Shown here: one piece after another, positions 1-8,267 of the stretch
Numbering within the stretch: the stretch's first letter is position 1
Layout: each line of letters starts with the position of its first letter
Source of the DNA: Agrobacterium vitis
GTDB taxonomy: Bacteria > Pseudomonadota > Alphaproteobacteria > Rhizobiales > Rhizobiaceae
NCBI RefSeq assembly: GCF_037039395.1
Contig: NZ_CP146242.1
Location: 2,097,001 to 2,161,000, forward strand
Length of the DNA: 64,000 nucleotides
Reading direction: 5' to 3'
Translations under genes and position numbers: made by a program
The notes under the pieces: generated by a model
Seen by the model: the letters and a program-made list of their open reading frames with translations, nothing else
What the model was told of the DNA's origin: nothing
Database searches by the model: none

Positions 1-1328
1 GGCTCAGAGGCTGCATCCATAGCCACCATGCTGGACTGCGGCGGCGGCGGCGCGACCGGGTTCGGCGCGGGAACCGGGCCGGTGGCCGGGAGGGCGACAG
101 TTGCCGTCTGGGTCGGGTCGATGGTGGGCTGAGCACCAGAACTCATAGGACCAGGACCGGCAGCACCGGAACTCGAAGTGCCAGAGTTCACTGTGCTTGC
201 CGTCTGCGGATCGCTTGGCTCGCCATAGCGACCGGTCTTGGCGGAATTGCCCAGCGATGCGAACAGCGGGGCGGCTGTCGCTGCGGTTTTCCGTGGGCTG
301 ATGACCGGATTGGCCGGGTCGGCGACCTCGGACAATTTCAACAGTTTGCCAGCCTTCAACGCCGAGCCTGTCGGAGCATAGGCCAGGTCGCGGCCTTTCT
401 TCAGGTCGGCAACCAAAGCCTTGCGTTCGGCTTCGCTTGGATCGTACCAGACCTTGTCCTCATATTTCTTCATGGCCTTGGCATAGTCGCGGCTATAGGC
501 GGAATTATAGGAGGCAAGCGCCGCAGACAATTGCGGTGGCGTGCTCATCGGTGGGCAGGCACCAGCGGCATTCAGGCTTTTGCCTGCTTCGACCTGCTGG
601 TTGAAGACATATTTCTTGTCGCAAACCCCAACCTGCGGCGGTTGTTTGGTGACTTCAAACTGGTCATAGCCAGCCTTCAGCATCTGCCAGAAGGGCATGT
701 GGGTGCTGTAGCGATGCCGGGCCATGTTTTCTGCGGTCATGCGGAACGGAAAGGCTTGCAATTGCACGGTCTGCTGGCCGCCGCGAAAAGCATCGCGCGC
801 AAAGGCATAGATTTCCAGGATCTGGGCATCCGTCATCGAATAGCAGCCGGATGACGAGCAGGCCCCATGGATCATCAGATTGGTGCCGCTGCGATTGTTG
901 ACGGCATCGTATTTGTTGGGAAAGCCGGTATTGATCGCCAGGTAATATTTTGAATAGGGATTGAGATTGGCGGGTGTCAGGGCATAGAAACCCTCCGGCG
1001 CCTGCCGGTCGCCTTCCTTCTCTTTCGGTCCCAGTTTCCCGGACCACGCACAGATCTGGTAATCGGCGATTTTCTCGAAACGGCCGTCAGTCTTGGCCTT
1101 CCAGATTTCCAGAACGCCTTCTTCCTTGAAAATCCGGATGGCAATCGGCGAATTGCGCTCCATGCCCTTGGCCTTCATGGCGCTCAGAATTTCAGGGGGG
1201 AGCGGTTGCTCTACCTTGTTGGACACATTGTCCGGCATCTTCTTTTCACTGACGCTATCCAAGGTGTCGTTGCACCCTGCCAGAAGCAGAGTGGTGGCGA
1301 TCAGCAGGGCGGCGTTTGAAATGCGCAT
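1..1328 (-). CDS. L,D-transpeptidase (YafK-like) lipoprotein, 3' end outside window
   Basis: The visible 442 codons start with a lipoprotein signal peptide whose lipobox LLLAGC places the lipidated Cys at residue 19. A YkuD/YafK-type L,D-transpeptidase domain follows, with the catalytic signature HGACSSSGCYSM (His154, Cys162). Family members act in the periplasm, forming 3-3 peptidoglycan crosslinks or attaching/detaching proteins from peptidoglycan. After about residue 300 the protein becomes a Pro/Ala/Ser/Thr-rich tail that is still open at the window edge. This tail is longer than in the compact E. coli YafK. The gene is the first transcribed after a terminator-like hairpin that separates it from accA. 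The catalytic family call is firm; the exact reaction is not known from sequence. Confidence 0.85.
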   Translation of the reverse strand, partial: MRISNAALLIATTLLLAGCNDTLDSVSEKKMPDNVSNKVEQPLPPEILSAMKAKGMERNSPIAIRIFKEEGVLEIWKAKTDGRFEKIADYQICAWSGKLGPKEKEGDRQAPEGFYALTPANLNPYSKYYLAINTGFPNKYDAVNNRSGTNLMIHGACSSSGCYSMTDAQILEIYAFARDAFRGGQQTVQLQAFPFRMTAENMARHRYSTHMPFWQMLKAGYDQFEVTKQPPQVGVCDKKYVFNQQVEAGKSLNAAGACPPMSTPPQLSAALASYNSAYSRDYAKAMKKYEDKVWYDPSEAERKALVADLKKGRDLAYAPTGSALKAGKLLKLSEVADPANPVISPRKTAATAAPLFASLGNSAKTGRYGEPSDPQTASTVNSGTSSSGAAGPGPMSSGAQPTIDPTQTATVALPATGPVPAPNPVAPPPPQSSMVAMDAASE

Positions 1329-1684
1329 TGTCGAGCTCAACTGGGTCTCATTGGGGCGAAGGCATTATGTCAGAACAAGGATGCGTGAGCATGTCCTGGT
1401 CATGGGACTAAGAAGCACTGATCATCCAGGCGGGACCATATCAAGTCGGAGCCTGTCGATCCAGTCTCGATCCTTGCCCGAATATGGTTTCTAAAGTGTG
1501 AATGACTGCCGATTGCCTATGGTGGACACTTCCTGCCTTGCCTGAAACGAAGGTTGGAGTATCCAAAAAGCTTAGAGCGACAGCCCTTGGTTATGACTGT
1601 CGCTCTAAGACCTAATTGAAACATTTATGCGGCACATCACCCGCTATATTCTACGGTCATGAAAGGTGCAGCGTTCTCGGCGGT
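1329..1684. other. intergenic gap between accA and the L,D-transpeptidase gene
   Basis: The gap holds the strong hairpin described separately (1571-1609). The rest must include the promoter of the minus-strand transpeptidase gene. I see no further gene and no confident -35/-10 pair. Confidence 0.5.
1563..1609 (-). terminator. Rho-independent terminator of accA
   Basis: A perfect 13-bp inverted repeat (CTTAGAGCGACAG at 1571-1583, CTGTCGCTCTAAG at 1597-1609) has a 13-nt loop and is followed, on the minus strand, by CTTTTTGG. It lies 75 bases after the accA stop. The stem also resembles hairpins near 37.8 kb, so it may be a repeat family co-opted as a terminator. Confidence 0.75.
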
Positions 1685-2638
1685 TTACAGGTTGCGGCCG
1701 ATATCGAGGAATTTCTGGCGCCGCGCCGCGCGCAGTTCCGCGCCGCTTTGGCCAGACATATCCTTCAGTGCCGCCGCGATGGTTTCCCCGGTGCGGTCGA
1801 TAACCGTTTCGGGATTGCGATGGGCGCCGCCAACCGGCTCGGGAATGATGTCGTCGATAATGCCGAAACCCTTCAGGTCTTCCGCGGTGATCTTCATGTT
1901 GGTGGCGGCTTCCTTGGCGCGGGTGCTGTCGCGCCATAGAATCGAGGCCGCACCCTCAGGCGAAATCACCGAATAGATGGCATGTTGCAGCATGTAGACG
2001 CGGTTGCCGGTGGCAATAGCGATGGCGCCGCCGGAGCCGCCTTCGCCGATGACGACGGAGATCAAAGGGGCTTTCAGGTTAAGGCACATTTCCGTCGAGC
2101 GGGCGATGGCTTCGGCCTGGCCGCGCTCTTCAGCGCCGACGCCCGGATAGGCGCCAGCGGTATCGACCAGCGAAATCACCGGCAGACCGAAACGGTCGGC
2201 CATTTCCATGACGCGGATCGCCTTGCGATATCCTTCAGGCCGGGGACTGCCGAAATTGTGCTTCAGACGCGATTTGGTGTCGCTGCCTTTTTCCTGGCCG
2301 ATAATCGCCACCGGCACACCCCGGAAACGGGCGAGGCCCGCCTGGATGGCTGCGTCCTCGGCAAACTTGCGGTCGCCAGCCAGCGGCGTGAAATCGGTAA
2401 ACAGGCGCGAGGCGTAATCGACGAAATGCGGACGCTGCGGATGGCGGGCGACCTGGGTTTTCTGCCAGGCATTCAGCTTGGAATAAATCTCTTCCATGGC
2501 TTCGCGCACGCGGACTTCCAGACGACCGATCTCTTCCGAGGTGTCGATGCTTTCATCCTCGCTCTTCAGCTTCTTCAACTCGTGAATCTTGCCTTCGAGG
2601 TCGGAAATAGGCTTTTCGAAATCGAGATAGTTGATCAT
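1685..2638 (-). CDS. accA: acetyl-CoA carboxylase carboxyltransferase subunit alpha
   Basis: 317 residues, the normal length for AccA. With AccD it forms the carboxyltransferase that moves the carboxyl group from biotin-BCCP to acetyl-CoA, giving malonyl-CoA for fatty acid synthesis in the cytoplasm. The N-terminal coiled region with LDFEKPISDLEGKI is typical. The crotonase-fold core has DTAGAYPG (159-166), GEGGSGGAIAI (198-208) and SPEGAASILW (226-235), which build the oxyanion and CoA sites. It is probably monocistronic: xerD ends 208 bases upstream on the same strand and a strong terminator follows. No irregularity was seen. Confidence 0.97.
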   Translation of the reverse strand: MINYLDFEKPISDLEGKIHELKKLKSEDESIDTSEEIGRLEVRVREAMEEIYSKLNAWQKTQVARHPQRPHFVDYASRLFTDFTPLAGDRKFAEDAAIQAGLARFRGVPVAIIGQEKGSDTKSRLKHNFGSPRPEGYRKAIRVMEMADRFGLPVISLVDTAGAYPGVGAEERGQAEAIARSTEMCLNLKAPLISVVIGEGGSGGAIAIATGNRVYMLQHAIYSVISPEGAASILWRDSTRAKEAATNMKITAEDLKGFGIIDDIIPEPVGGAHRNPETVIDRTGETIAAALKDMSGQSGAELRAARRQKFLDIGRNL

Positions 2639-2846
2639 CAGGTCCGTTCCGATCCGTTACTCTATCCTGCTTTACGATGTTGGCTGAGCGGCGGCCATCG
2701 TAATTTCTGACTATATGCCTGATCTCACCACCCATCCTTGATGGTGTGAAACCGTAAATGTCGTCGCAATGCCTGGCCGCAATGTCTGTCTTGCAAACAA
2801 TTTGCGTGCCAACCCAAGGGGCTTAGCACATCGCCTAGCCGGGCTT

Positions 2847-3866
2847 CTAATCGTGGTTTTTCCTATGTTTTGCAAGAGGGTGATGTGTTTCAACCAGAAT
2901 CTGGAGCCTTTCTTCCAGCACATGCGTGTAGATTTGCGTCGTCGAAATGTCGCTATGTCCCAGTAATTCCTGCACAACACGCAGATCCGCGCCGTTTTCC
3001 AGCAAATGGCTGGCAAAAGCATGCCTGAGCACATGTGGGGACACCGCATCGCCACTGAGACCGGCGCGAATGGCCAGATCCTTCAATTCTCGCGCGAAAA
3101 CCTGTCTGGGCAGATAACCTTCGCGGCTGGCGGCGGGAAACAGGAAGCCAATGCCCGATGATTTTCCCAGTTTTGATACTGTTTTTTTCGATGGTGGTTT
3201 TTTCGATGGTGGTTTCTCTGCCTGTTCGATTTCCTTGGCCTGCGCGTAAGCCTGCATAGCGGCGATGGCCGAGCGCGACAGCGGCACCAGCCGTTCCTTG
3301 TTGCCCTTGCCGCGGACCACCAGGAACCGGCCCTCCTGCGCAAGGACATTGGCCGGGAGGGAGACCAGTTCGCTGACACGCATGCCCGTCGCATAGAGAA
3401 GTTCCAGCAGTGCCAGCCGCCGCAGCCTTTGCAGGCGGTCTGGGCCTTCCAACGCCGCTTCGGCCTGGGCCAGGGATAGGAGCCTGTCGACATCGGCAAT
3501 CGACAGGGTCTTGGGCAAAGGCCGGCCCTTTTTCGGGGTATCGAGGATCGAGGTCGGATCGTCGCCGCGCAGTCCCTCGGCATAGAGAAACTTGTAGAAT
3601 TGCCGAAGCGCCGACAGACGGCGGGCCTGGGACGAGGCTTCGAACCCGCGGTGGCCAAGATCGGCCATATAGGCGGACAGGTCGTCGCTGGTGGCTGCCA
3701 TGACGCTAACCTGGCGCGTGGCCAGAAAGCCATGCAGATCTTCCAGATCCCGTTCATAGGAAGAGAGCGTGTTGCCCGCTGCACCGCGCTCGGCACTCAT
3801 CATCTCAAGGAAAGCTTCGATGCGGGCGTGGCCGAGATCAACCATGAATGCTGTCGTTTCTATCAT
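2847..3866 (-). CDS. xerD: site-specific tyrosine recombinase XerD
   Basis: 339 residues. It resolves chromosome dimers at dif together with XerC and FtsK. The N-terminal core-binding SAM-like domain (about 10-100) is followed by the catalytic domain with Arg163 (ATGMRVSEL), Lys187 (GKGNKER), His278-x-x-Arg281 ([12 protein letters not shown]), His304 (LLGHSD) and Tyr313 (TQIYTHV). An unusual Lys/Pro-rich insert, about residues 217-233, contains the tandem unit [10 protein letters not shown], encoded by a 15-base direct repeat. The protein is therefore some 30-40 residues longer than typical XerD. An ATG at 3845 ([12 protein letters not shown]) is an alternative start that fits the family N terminus well; neither start has a clear ribosome-binding site. 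Confidence 0.93.
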   Translation of the reverse strand: MIETTAFMVDLGHARIEAFLEMMSAERGAAGNTLSSYERDLEDLHGFLATRQVSVMAATSDDLSAYMADLGHRGFEASSQARRLSALRQFYKFLYAEGLRGDDPTSILDTPKKGRPLPKTLSIADVDRLLSLAQAEAALEGPDRLQRLRRLALLELLYATGMRVSELVSLPANVLAQEGRFLVVRGKGNKERLVPLSRSAIAAMQAYAQAKEIEQAEKPPSKKPPSKKTVSKLGKSSGIGFLFPAASREGYLPRQVFARELKDLAIRAGLSGDAVSPHVLRHAFASHLLENGADLRVVQELLGHSDISTTQIYTHVLEERLQILVETHHPLAKHRKNHD

Positions 3867-3887
3867 TTGGTGTCTGTGCCATCACGA

Positions 3888-4040
3888 TCATGGCTGCTGC
3901 GGCTTGATCTGGGCGGCAGGAATGGTTGCGGTTATCTCCCGCTGGCCGGGTTCCACGAAGATGACCAGCGCCCACATCGCCGCATAGATCATGGCCGCCA
4001 CGGTGGCGATGACGAACAGGAAGCGGAACAAGGTGGGCAT
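3888..4040 (-). CDS. small single-pass membrane protein (50 aa), function unknown
   Basis: A 50-residue reading frame starts MPTLFRFLFVIATVAA and ends IKPQQP. Residues 5-29 form one strong hydrophobic helix, followed by a short polar tail with the sequence FVEPGQREIT. It sits between divergent aroK and xerD, 21 bases upstream of the xerD start, and is probably co-transcribed with xerD. Small proteins of this form beside aroK are, to my knowledge, common in Rhizobiaceae, which supports its being real. No function can be assigned. The overlapping longer frame in another phase looks like a shadow. Confidence 0.7.
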   Translation of the reverse strand: MPTLFRFLFVIATVAAMIYAAMWALVIFVEPGQREITATIPAAQIKPQQP

Positions 4041-4386
4041 GATGACGGCCTCCTGCCTTGAAAGGCATGGTGTACAGTGCCGTGCTTCCCGGAAGAAGCA
4101 GTCGAGGTTGCTGTAACACTTTGGGTTCTCTTGGTGTCGTTTATCTCTTCGGGAAAGATCAGGTCTGCTTTTCCCTCATTGCAACACAGATCAGCAATAT
4201 CGGCTGGAGCCGCTCTTGTTTCAAGATGGAACATGGCAGGATCTGCCGGATAATACCCTAAACCCCCGGGAGTTAAGGGAGGTGACGGGCCATGCAGGTA
4301 ATTGTTTCTTGGCAACATGTGCGGCAAGTGCTTGACGTGGCCCCGGCATTTGTCAATAGGGTGGTAAACGTGTTGCGAAAAGGCTA
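4041..4386. other. divergent intergenic region between the small membrane protein and aroK
   Basis: The region must carry divergent promoters for aroKB and the xerD-side transcript. A possible aroK promoter is listed separately. I see no other gene or strong hairpin. Confidence 0.5.
4332..4360 (+). promoter_or_regulatory. possible sigma-70 promoter of aroKB
   Basis: TTGACG at 4332-4337 is followed after 17 bases by AATAGG (4355-4360), about 27 bases before the aroK start. The -35 is good and the -10 is poor, so this is tentative. Confidence 0.35.
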
Positions 4387-4980
4387 ATGACCCACTCGAT
4401 GCCCCATGCTGTTCTACCTCTTGCTGAGCGTGCCCGCTCGGTGCTCGGGCGTCGAAACCTGATTTTCGTCGGCCTGATGGGGGCTGGAAAATCCGCGATC
4501 GGGCGTCTCGTGGCTCAGCAACTGAACCTGCCTTTCATCGATACCGATACCGAGATCGAGCGGGTCTCGCGCATGACGATCAGCGAATTGTTCGCAGCCT
4601 ATGGCGAGGCGGAATTCCGGGCGCTGGAAACCCGGGTGATCCGACGGCTGCTCAGGTCCGGGCCGAAAGTCGTCTCCACCGGCGGCGGCGCCTTCATCAA
4701 TGACAGAACCCGCAGGCAGATTGAGCGCGGCGGCATTTCCATCTGGTTGAAAGCCGATCTGGATGTGCTGTGGGAGCGGGTCAACAAGCGCGATCACCGC
4801 CCGCTATTGAAGACCGAAAACCCGAAACAGACGCTGGAAAAGCTGATGCTGGAGCGCTACCCGATCTATCAGCGTGCCGATATTACCATATCGTCGCGCG
4901 ATGGGCGCAAGGAAGCCATTTCCGATGAGGTCATGGACGCGGTGATCGCCTATGTCAGCAAAGGCAGGAGCAAGCGATGA
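4387..4980 (+). CDS. aroK: shikimate kinase
   Basis: 197 residues. It phosphorylates shikimate at the 3-hydroxyl with ATP, in the chorismate pathway. The Walker A loop is GLMGAGKSAIG (29-39). Asp52/Asp54 in IDTDTEIE and the FRALE motif (Arg78) match the shikimate site, and STGGGAF (about 98-103) is the Walker B-like glycine loop. Its stop overlaps the aroB start (ATGA at 4977-4980), so translation of the two enzymes is probably coupled. A short N-terminal extension of about 20 residues before the kinase core is usual in rhizobial homologues. Confidence 0.95.
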   Translation: MTHSMPHAVLPLAERARSVLGRRNLIFVGLMGAGKSAIGRLVAQQLNLPFIDTDTEIERVSRMTISELFAAYGEAEFRALETRVIRRLLRSGPKVVSTGGGAFINDRTRRQIERGGISIWLKADLDVLWERVNKRDHRPLLKTENPKQTLEKLMLERYPIYQRADITISSRDGRKEAISDEVMDAVIAYVSKGRSKR

Positions 4981-6122
4981 GCAGAGAACAGGCATCCGAA
5001 GGTCCCGAATCCTCAGAACGTCTGGTGCATGTCCCGCTTGGTGAGCGCGCCTATGATATCCTGATCGGCGACGGCCTGATCGGGCGGGCGGGCGGCGAGA
5101 TTTCAACCCGTATCAAGGGCCGTAAGGCAGCCATCGTCACCGATGAGAATGTCGGAGCGCTGTACCACGGCGCGCTGATGGACAGCCTGGAGGCGGATGG
5201 CTTTGAAGCCGTGTCGCTGACCCTTCCTGCCGGTGAAAAGACCAAGAGCTTTGAGCACCTGACCAAGGTTTGCGACGTGCTGCTGGAAGCCCGTATCGAG
5301 CGCAATGACGTGGTGATCGCCCTTGGCGGCGGCGTTATCGGCGATCTCACCGGCTTTGCAGCGGGTATCGTTCGGCGCGGAGTGCGGTTCGTGCAGATCC
5401 CGACCTCGCTTTTGTCGCAGGTCGATAGTTCCGTTGGCGGCAAGACCGGCATCAATGCCAGGCAGGGCAAGAACCTTGTCGGCATTTTTAACCAGCCGGA
5501 TCTGGTTCTGGCCGATACGGCGGTACTGAATACGTTGAGCGAACGGGAATTTCGTGCCGGCTATGCCGAAGTGGCGAAATATGGCCTGATCGACAAGCCG
5601 GAGTTTTTCGATTGGCTGGAGCGCAACTGGCGCGAGGTGTTTGCCGGTGGAGCGGCCCGCACCCAGGCGATTGCGCTGTCCTGCCAGGCCAAGGCCGATG
5701 TGGTCGTGGCCGATGAGCGCGAACATGGGCGCCGGGCCCTGCTCAATCTCGGCCACACCTTCGGCCACGCGCTGGAAGCGGCCACGGGCTATGACAGCCG
5801 CCGCCTCGTGCATGGAGAAGGCGTCGCCATCGGCATGGTGCTGGCCCATGAATTCTCGGCCCGGCTCAATCTGGCCAGCCCTGACGATGCAAAGCGGGTC
5901 AAGCATCACTTGACAGAGGTCGGGCTGCCGACCCATATCAGCGACATTCCAGGCGATATGCCGCCTGCCGAAACGCTGATGAATGCCATTGCCCAGGACA
6001 AGAAGGTCAAGGGCGGTCAACTGACATTCATTCTCACCCACGGTATCGGACAGTCTTTCGTCGCCGACGATGTACCGTCTTCTGAAGTGCTGGGCTTTCT
6101 GAACGAAAATCTACCCGGCTGA
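4977..6122 (+). CDS. aroB: 3-dehydroquinate synthase
   Basis: 381 residues. It converts DAHP to 3-dehydroquinate, the second step of chorismate synthesis, using NAD and a divalent metal. The nucleotide loop GGGVIGDLTGFAAG begins at residue 117. The segment QVDSSVGGKTGIN and the metal-binding LNLGHTFGHALE are diagnostic. It overlaps aroK by four bases. The order aroK-aroB as a two-gene operon is common. It ends four bases before the convergent bolA stop. Confidence 0.97.
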   Translation: MSREQASEGPESSERLVHVPLGERAYDILIGDGLIGRAGGEISTRIKGRKAAIVTDENVGALYHGALMDSLEADGFEAVSLTLPAGEKTKSFEHLTKVCDVLLEARIERNDVVIALGGGVIGDLTGFAAGIVRRGVRFVQIPTSLLSQVDSSVGGKTGINARQGKNLVGIFNQPDLVLADTAVLNTLSEREFRAGYAEVAKYGLIDKPEFFDWLERNWREVFAGGAARTQAIALSCQAKADVVVADEREHGRRALLNLGHTFGHALEAATGYDSRRLVHGEGVAIGMVLAHEFSARLNLASPDDAKRVKHHLTEVGLPTHISDIPGDMPPAETLMNAIAQDKKVKGGQLTFILTHGIGQSFVADDVPSSEVLGFLNENLPG

Positions 6123-6125
6123 TCT

Positions 6126-6407
6126 CTACCAGCGTGTGGCCTCGCCAGGCGCTGATGGTTCGATGGCGAGCGCATGCAGGCCGGCATCCAGTTCCGGTTT
6201 CAGCAGGTCGGTGACGGCCCGGTGCCGGGCCAGGCGGCTGAGGCCGGTAAAACTGCCTGAGACGATGCGCACCCGCATATGGGTTTCTCCCGTGCCGGTC
6301 ATGTCAGGTTGATGGCCGGCATGGTGGTGGCTTTCATCGATCACCAGCAAACGCTCGGGCTGGAAGGCCTGTGTCAATTTCTGCTCTATCGTTTGGCGGA
6401 GTGACAT
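6126..6407 (-). CDS. bolA: BolA family protein
   Basis: 93 residues from the ATG at 6407 (MSLRQTIEQKL). BolA proteins bind [2Fe-2S] clusters with monothiol glutaredoxins and influence iron homeostasis and morphology. The sequence has the class II KH-like fold features: an N-terminal helix, ESHHHAGH (the conserved His region) and the FTGLSRLARHRAV segment, followed by the LHALAIEP strand. Longer starts up to 6557 exist but add residues that do not look like BolA. It is divergent from the J-domain gene and convergent with aroB. Confidence 0.88.
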   Translation of the reverse strand: MSLRQTIEQKLTQAFQPERLLVIDESHHHAGHQPDMTGTGETHMRVRIVSGSFTGLSRLARHRAVTDLLKPELDAGLHALAIEPSAPGEATRW

Positions 6408-6541
6408 CGGGTGGCTCTGCATGCGGTGGCGTCCAATTCTGCTGACCAATTCGGGCGTTTTGAGAAAAGCCTCCAAATGGCCAAGAACAATATGATTTGT
6501 CAATTCTTGTTGTGAGATGGGGAAAGCCTCATAATTTGCCA

Positions 6542-7168
6542 ATGAAACTCGACTCAAAATATTTCGACAAGATCCGCACGCGCCGCAAGAAGGATGCGGA
6601 ACCGGAACCGCCCGTCACCACCTGCCAGTGGGATGGCTGTGAGCGGCCGGGTGCGCATCGTGCGCCGGTGGGGCGCAATGCCGAAGGCCAGTTTTTCCTG
6701 TTCTGCTTCGAGCATGTGAAGGAATATAACAAGGGATACAATTACTTCTCCGGCCTTTCCGACAGCGAGATTGCCCGCTACCAGAAGGAAGCGATCACCG
6801 GTCATCGCCCAACCTGGACGGTTGGCGTCAACAAGGCCGCCAAGGGATCGCCCATTCACTCCACCCAGCGCTCCGGTTCGGCCACGGCGCAGGCGCGGAT
6901 GAGGGACCCTTTCGGCTTCGTCTCCCAAGGGCGCGGCAATGCGTCGCGGTTTGAGCCGCAGGCGCGAAAACTGAAGACGCTGGAAGCAAAAGCCTTCGAT
7001 GCCCTGGGGTTGACGGGCGCTGCCACCGCCCAAGATATCAAGAGGCGCTATAAAGAGCTTGTCAAAAAACATCATCCAGATGCAAATGGCGGAGACAGAG
7101 GTTCTGAAGAGCGTTTTCGGGCTGTTATTCAGGCCTATCAATTGTTAAAGCAGGCGGGTTTCTGTTAA
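6542..7168 (+). CDS. J-domain protein with N-terminal zinc-finger-like motif
   Basis: 208 residues from the ATG at 6542 (MKLDSKYFDKIR). The C-terminal 60 residues form a J domain with FDALGLTG...DIKRRYKELVKKHHPD, where His178-Pro-Asp180 is the DnaK-stimulating motif. The N-terminal part has Cys28, Cys33, Cys55 and His58 spaced like a small metal-binding site (CQWDGC...CFEH). The middle, about 100-145, is polar. It resembles alphaproteobacterial DnaJ-like proteins found next to bolA and cobST. It should act as a DnaK cochaperone; its client is unknown. A start at 6497 would add 15 residues without a better ribosome-binding site. Confidence 0.85.
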   Translation: MKLDSKYFDKIRTRRKKDAEPEPPVTTCQWDGCERPGAHRAPVGRNAEGQFFLFCFEHVKEYNKGYNYFSGLSDSEIARYQKEAITGHRPTWTVGVNKAAKGSPIHSTQRSGSATAQARMRDPFGFVSQGRGNASRFEPQARKLKTLEAKAFDALGLTGAATAQDIKRRYKELVKKHHPDANGGDRGSEERFRAVIQAYQLLKQAGFC

Positions 7169-7183
7169 TCGAAGACAATATCC

Positions 7184-7231
7184 GATTGCGTATGCGACCT
7201 GATTGTATGCGACCTTGATTGTATGCGCTGG
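7184..7231 (+). repeat. triple short tandem repeat in the cobS leader
   Basis: Three adjacent copies of a 15-17 base unit occur: GATTGCGTATGCGACCT, GATTGTATGCGACCTT and GATTGTATGCGCTGG. They fill the space between the J-domain gene and the cobS ribosome-binding site. Function unknown; the array may be a slippage product. Confidence 0.8.
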
Positions 7232-7257
7232 GAGATGCCGCCCGGCTTGGAGAGACG

Positions 7258-8250
7258 ATGAGCAAAATTGACCTTGATATCGCCAACCTGCCCGACACGA
7301 CAGTTTCCGTCCGGGAGGTGTTCGGCATCGACAGCGACATTCGCGTGCCGGCCTATACGAAGGGCGATGCCTATGTACCGGATCTCGATCCCGACTATCT
7401 GTTCGACCGGGAAACCACGCTGGCCATCCTTGCCGGTTTTGCTCACAACCGCCGCGTCATGGTGTCCGGCTTTCACGGTACGGGCAAATCCACCCATATC
7501 GAGCAGGTCGCTGCCCGGCTGAACTGGCCCTGCGTGCGCGTCAACCTCGACAGCCATGTCAGCCGTATCGACCTGGTCGGCAAGGACGCCATCGTCCTGA
7601 AGGATGGCAAGCAGATCACCGAATTCAAGGATGGCATTCTGCCCTGGGCCTATCAGCATAATGTGGCGCTGGTGTTCGACGAATACGATGCCGGACGTCC
7701 GGACGTGATGTTCGTCATCCAGCGGGTGCTGGAGTCTTCTGGCCGCCTGACCCTGCTCGACCAGAGCCGCGTTATCCGCCCACACCCCGCCTTCAGGCTG
7801 TTTGCAACGGCCAATACGGTCGGGCTTGGCGACACGACTGGCCTTTACCACGGCACCCAGCAGATCAACCAGGCACAGATGGACCGCTGGTCGATCGTCA
7901 CCACGTTGAACTACCTGCCGCATCAAAAGGAAGTCGATATCGTCCTGGCCAAGGTCAAGGGCTTTGCCGCCACCCCGAACGGTCCCGATAATGTGGCAAA
8001 GATGGTGCGTCTGGCCGATCTGACCCGGTCTGCTTTCATCAATGGCGATCTTTCGACCGTGATGAGCCCGCGTACCGTGATCACCTGGGCGGAAAATGCC
8101 GAGATCTTCGGTGACATCGGCTTTGCCTTCCGCGTCACCTTCCTCAACAAATGCGACGAACTGGAGCGGACCCTGGTGGCCGAGCAATACCAGCGCGCCT
8201 TTGGCATTGAACTCAAGGAAAGTGCAGCCAATATCGTTCTTGGCGCCTGA
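7258..8250 (+). CDS. cobS: cobaltochelatase subunit CobS
   Basis: 330 residues. It is the AAA+ ATPase subunit of the aerobic CobNST complex that inserts cobalt into hydrogenobyrinate a,c-diamide. Walker A is GFHGTGKST (71-79) and Walker B is LVFDEYDAG (138-146); FRLFATANT is the sensor-1 region. The ATG at 7258 ([11 protein letters not shown]) is preceded by GGAGAGACG at good spacing and matches known CobS N termini; an upstream ATG at 7219 would read through the tandem repeat. It is 17 bases upstream of cobT, so the two are an operon. The large subunit cobN is not in this window. Confidence 0.96.
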   Translation: MSKIDLDIANLPDTTVSVREVFGIDSDIRVPAYTKGDAYVPDLDPDYLFDRETTLAILAGFAHNRRVMVSGFHGTGKSTHIEQVAARLNWPCVRVNLDSHVSRIDLVGKDAIVLKDGKQITEFKDGILPWAYQHNVALVFDEYDAGRPDVMFVIQRVLESSGRLTLLDQSRVIRPHPAFRLFATANTVGLGDTTGLYHGTQQINQAQMDRWSIVTTLNYLPHQKEVDIVLAKVKGFAATPNGPDNVAKMVRLADLTRSAFINGDLSTVMSPRTVITWAENAEIFGDIGFAFRVTFLNKCDELERTLVAEQYQRAFGIELKESAANIVLGA

Positions 8251-8267
8251 AAAGAGACTTAAGGAAC

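Noticed and set aside
7169..7257. Cobalamin riboswitch before cobS
   Set aside because: The space is only about 90 bases, dominated by a tandem repeat, and lacks the B12-box sequence expected of a cobalamin riboswitch.
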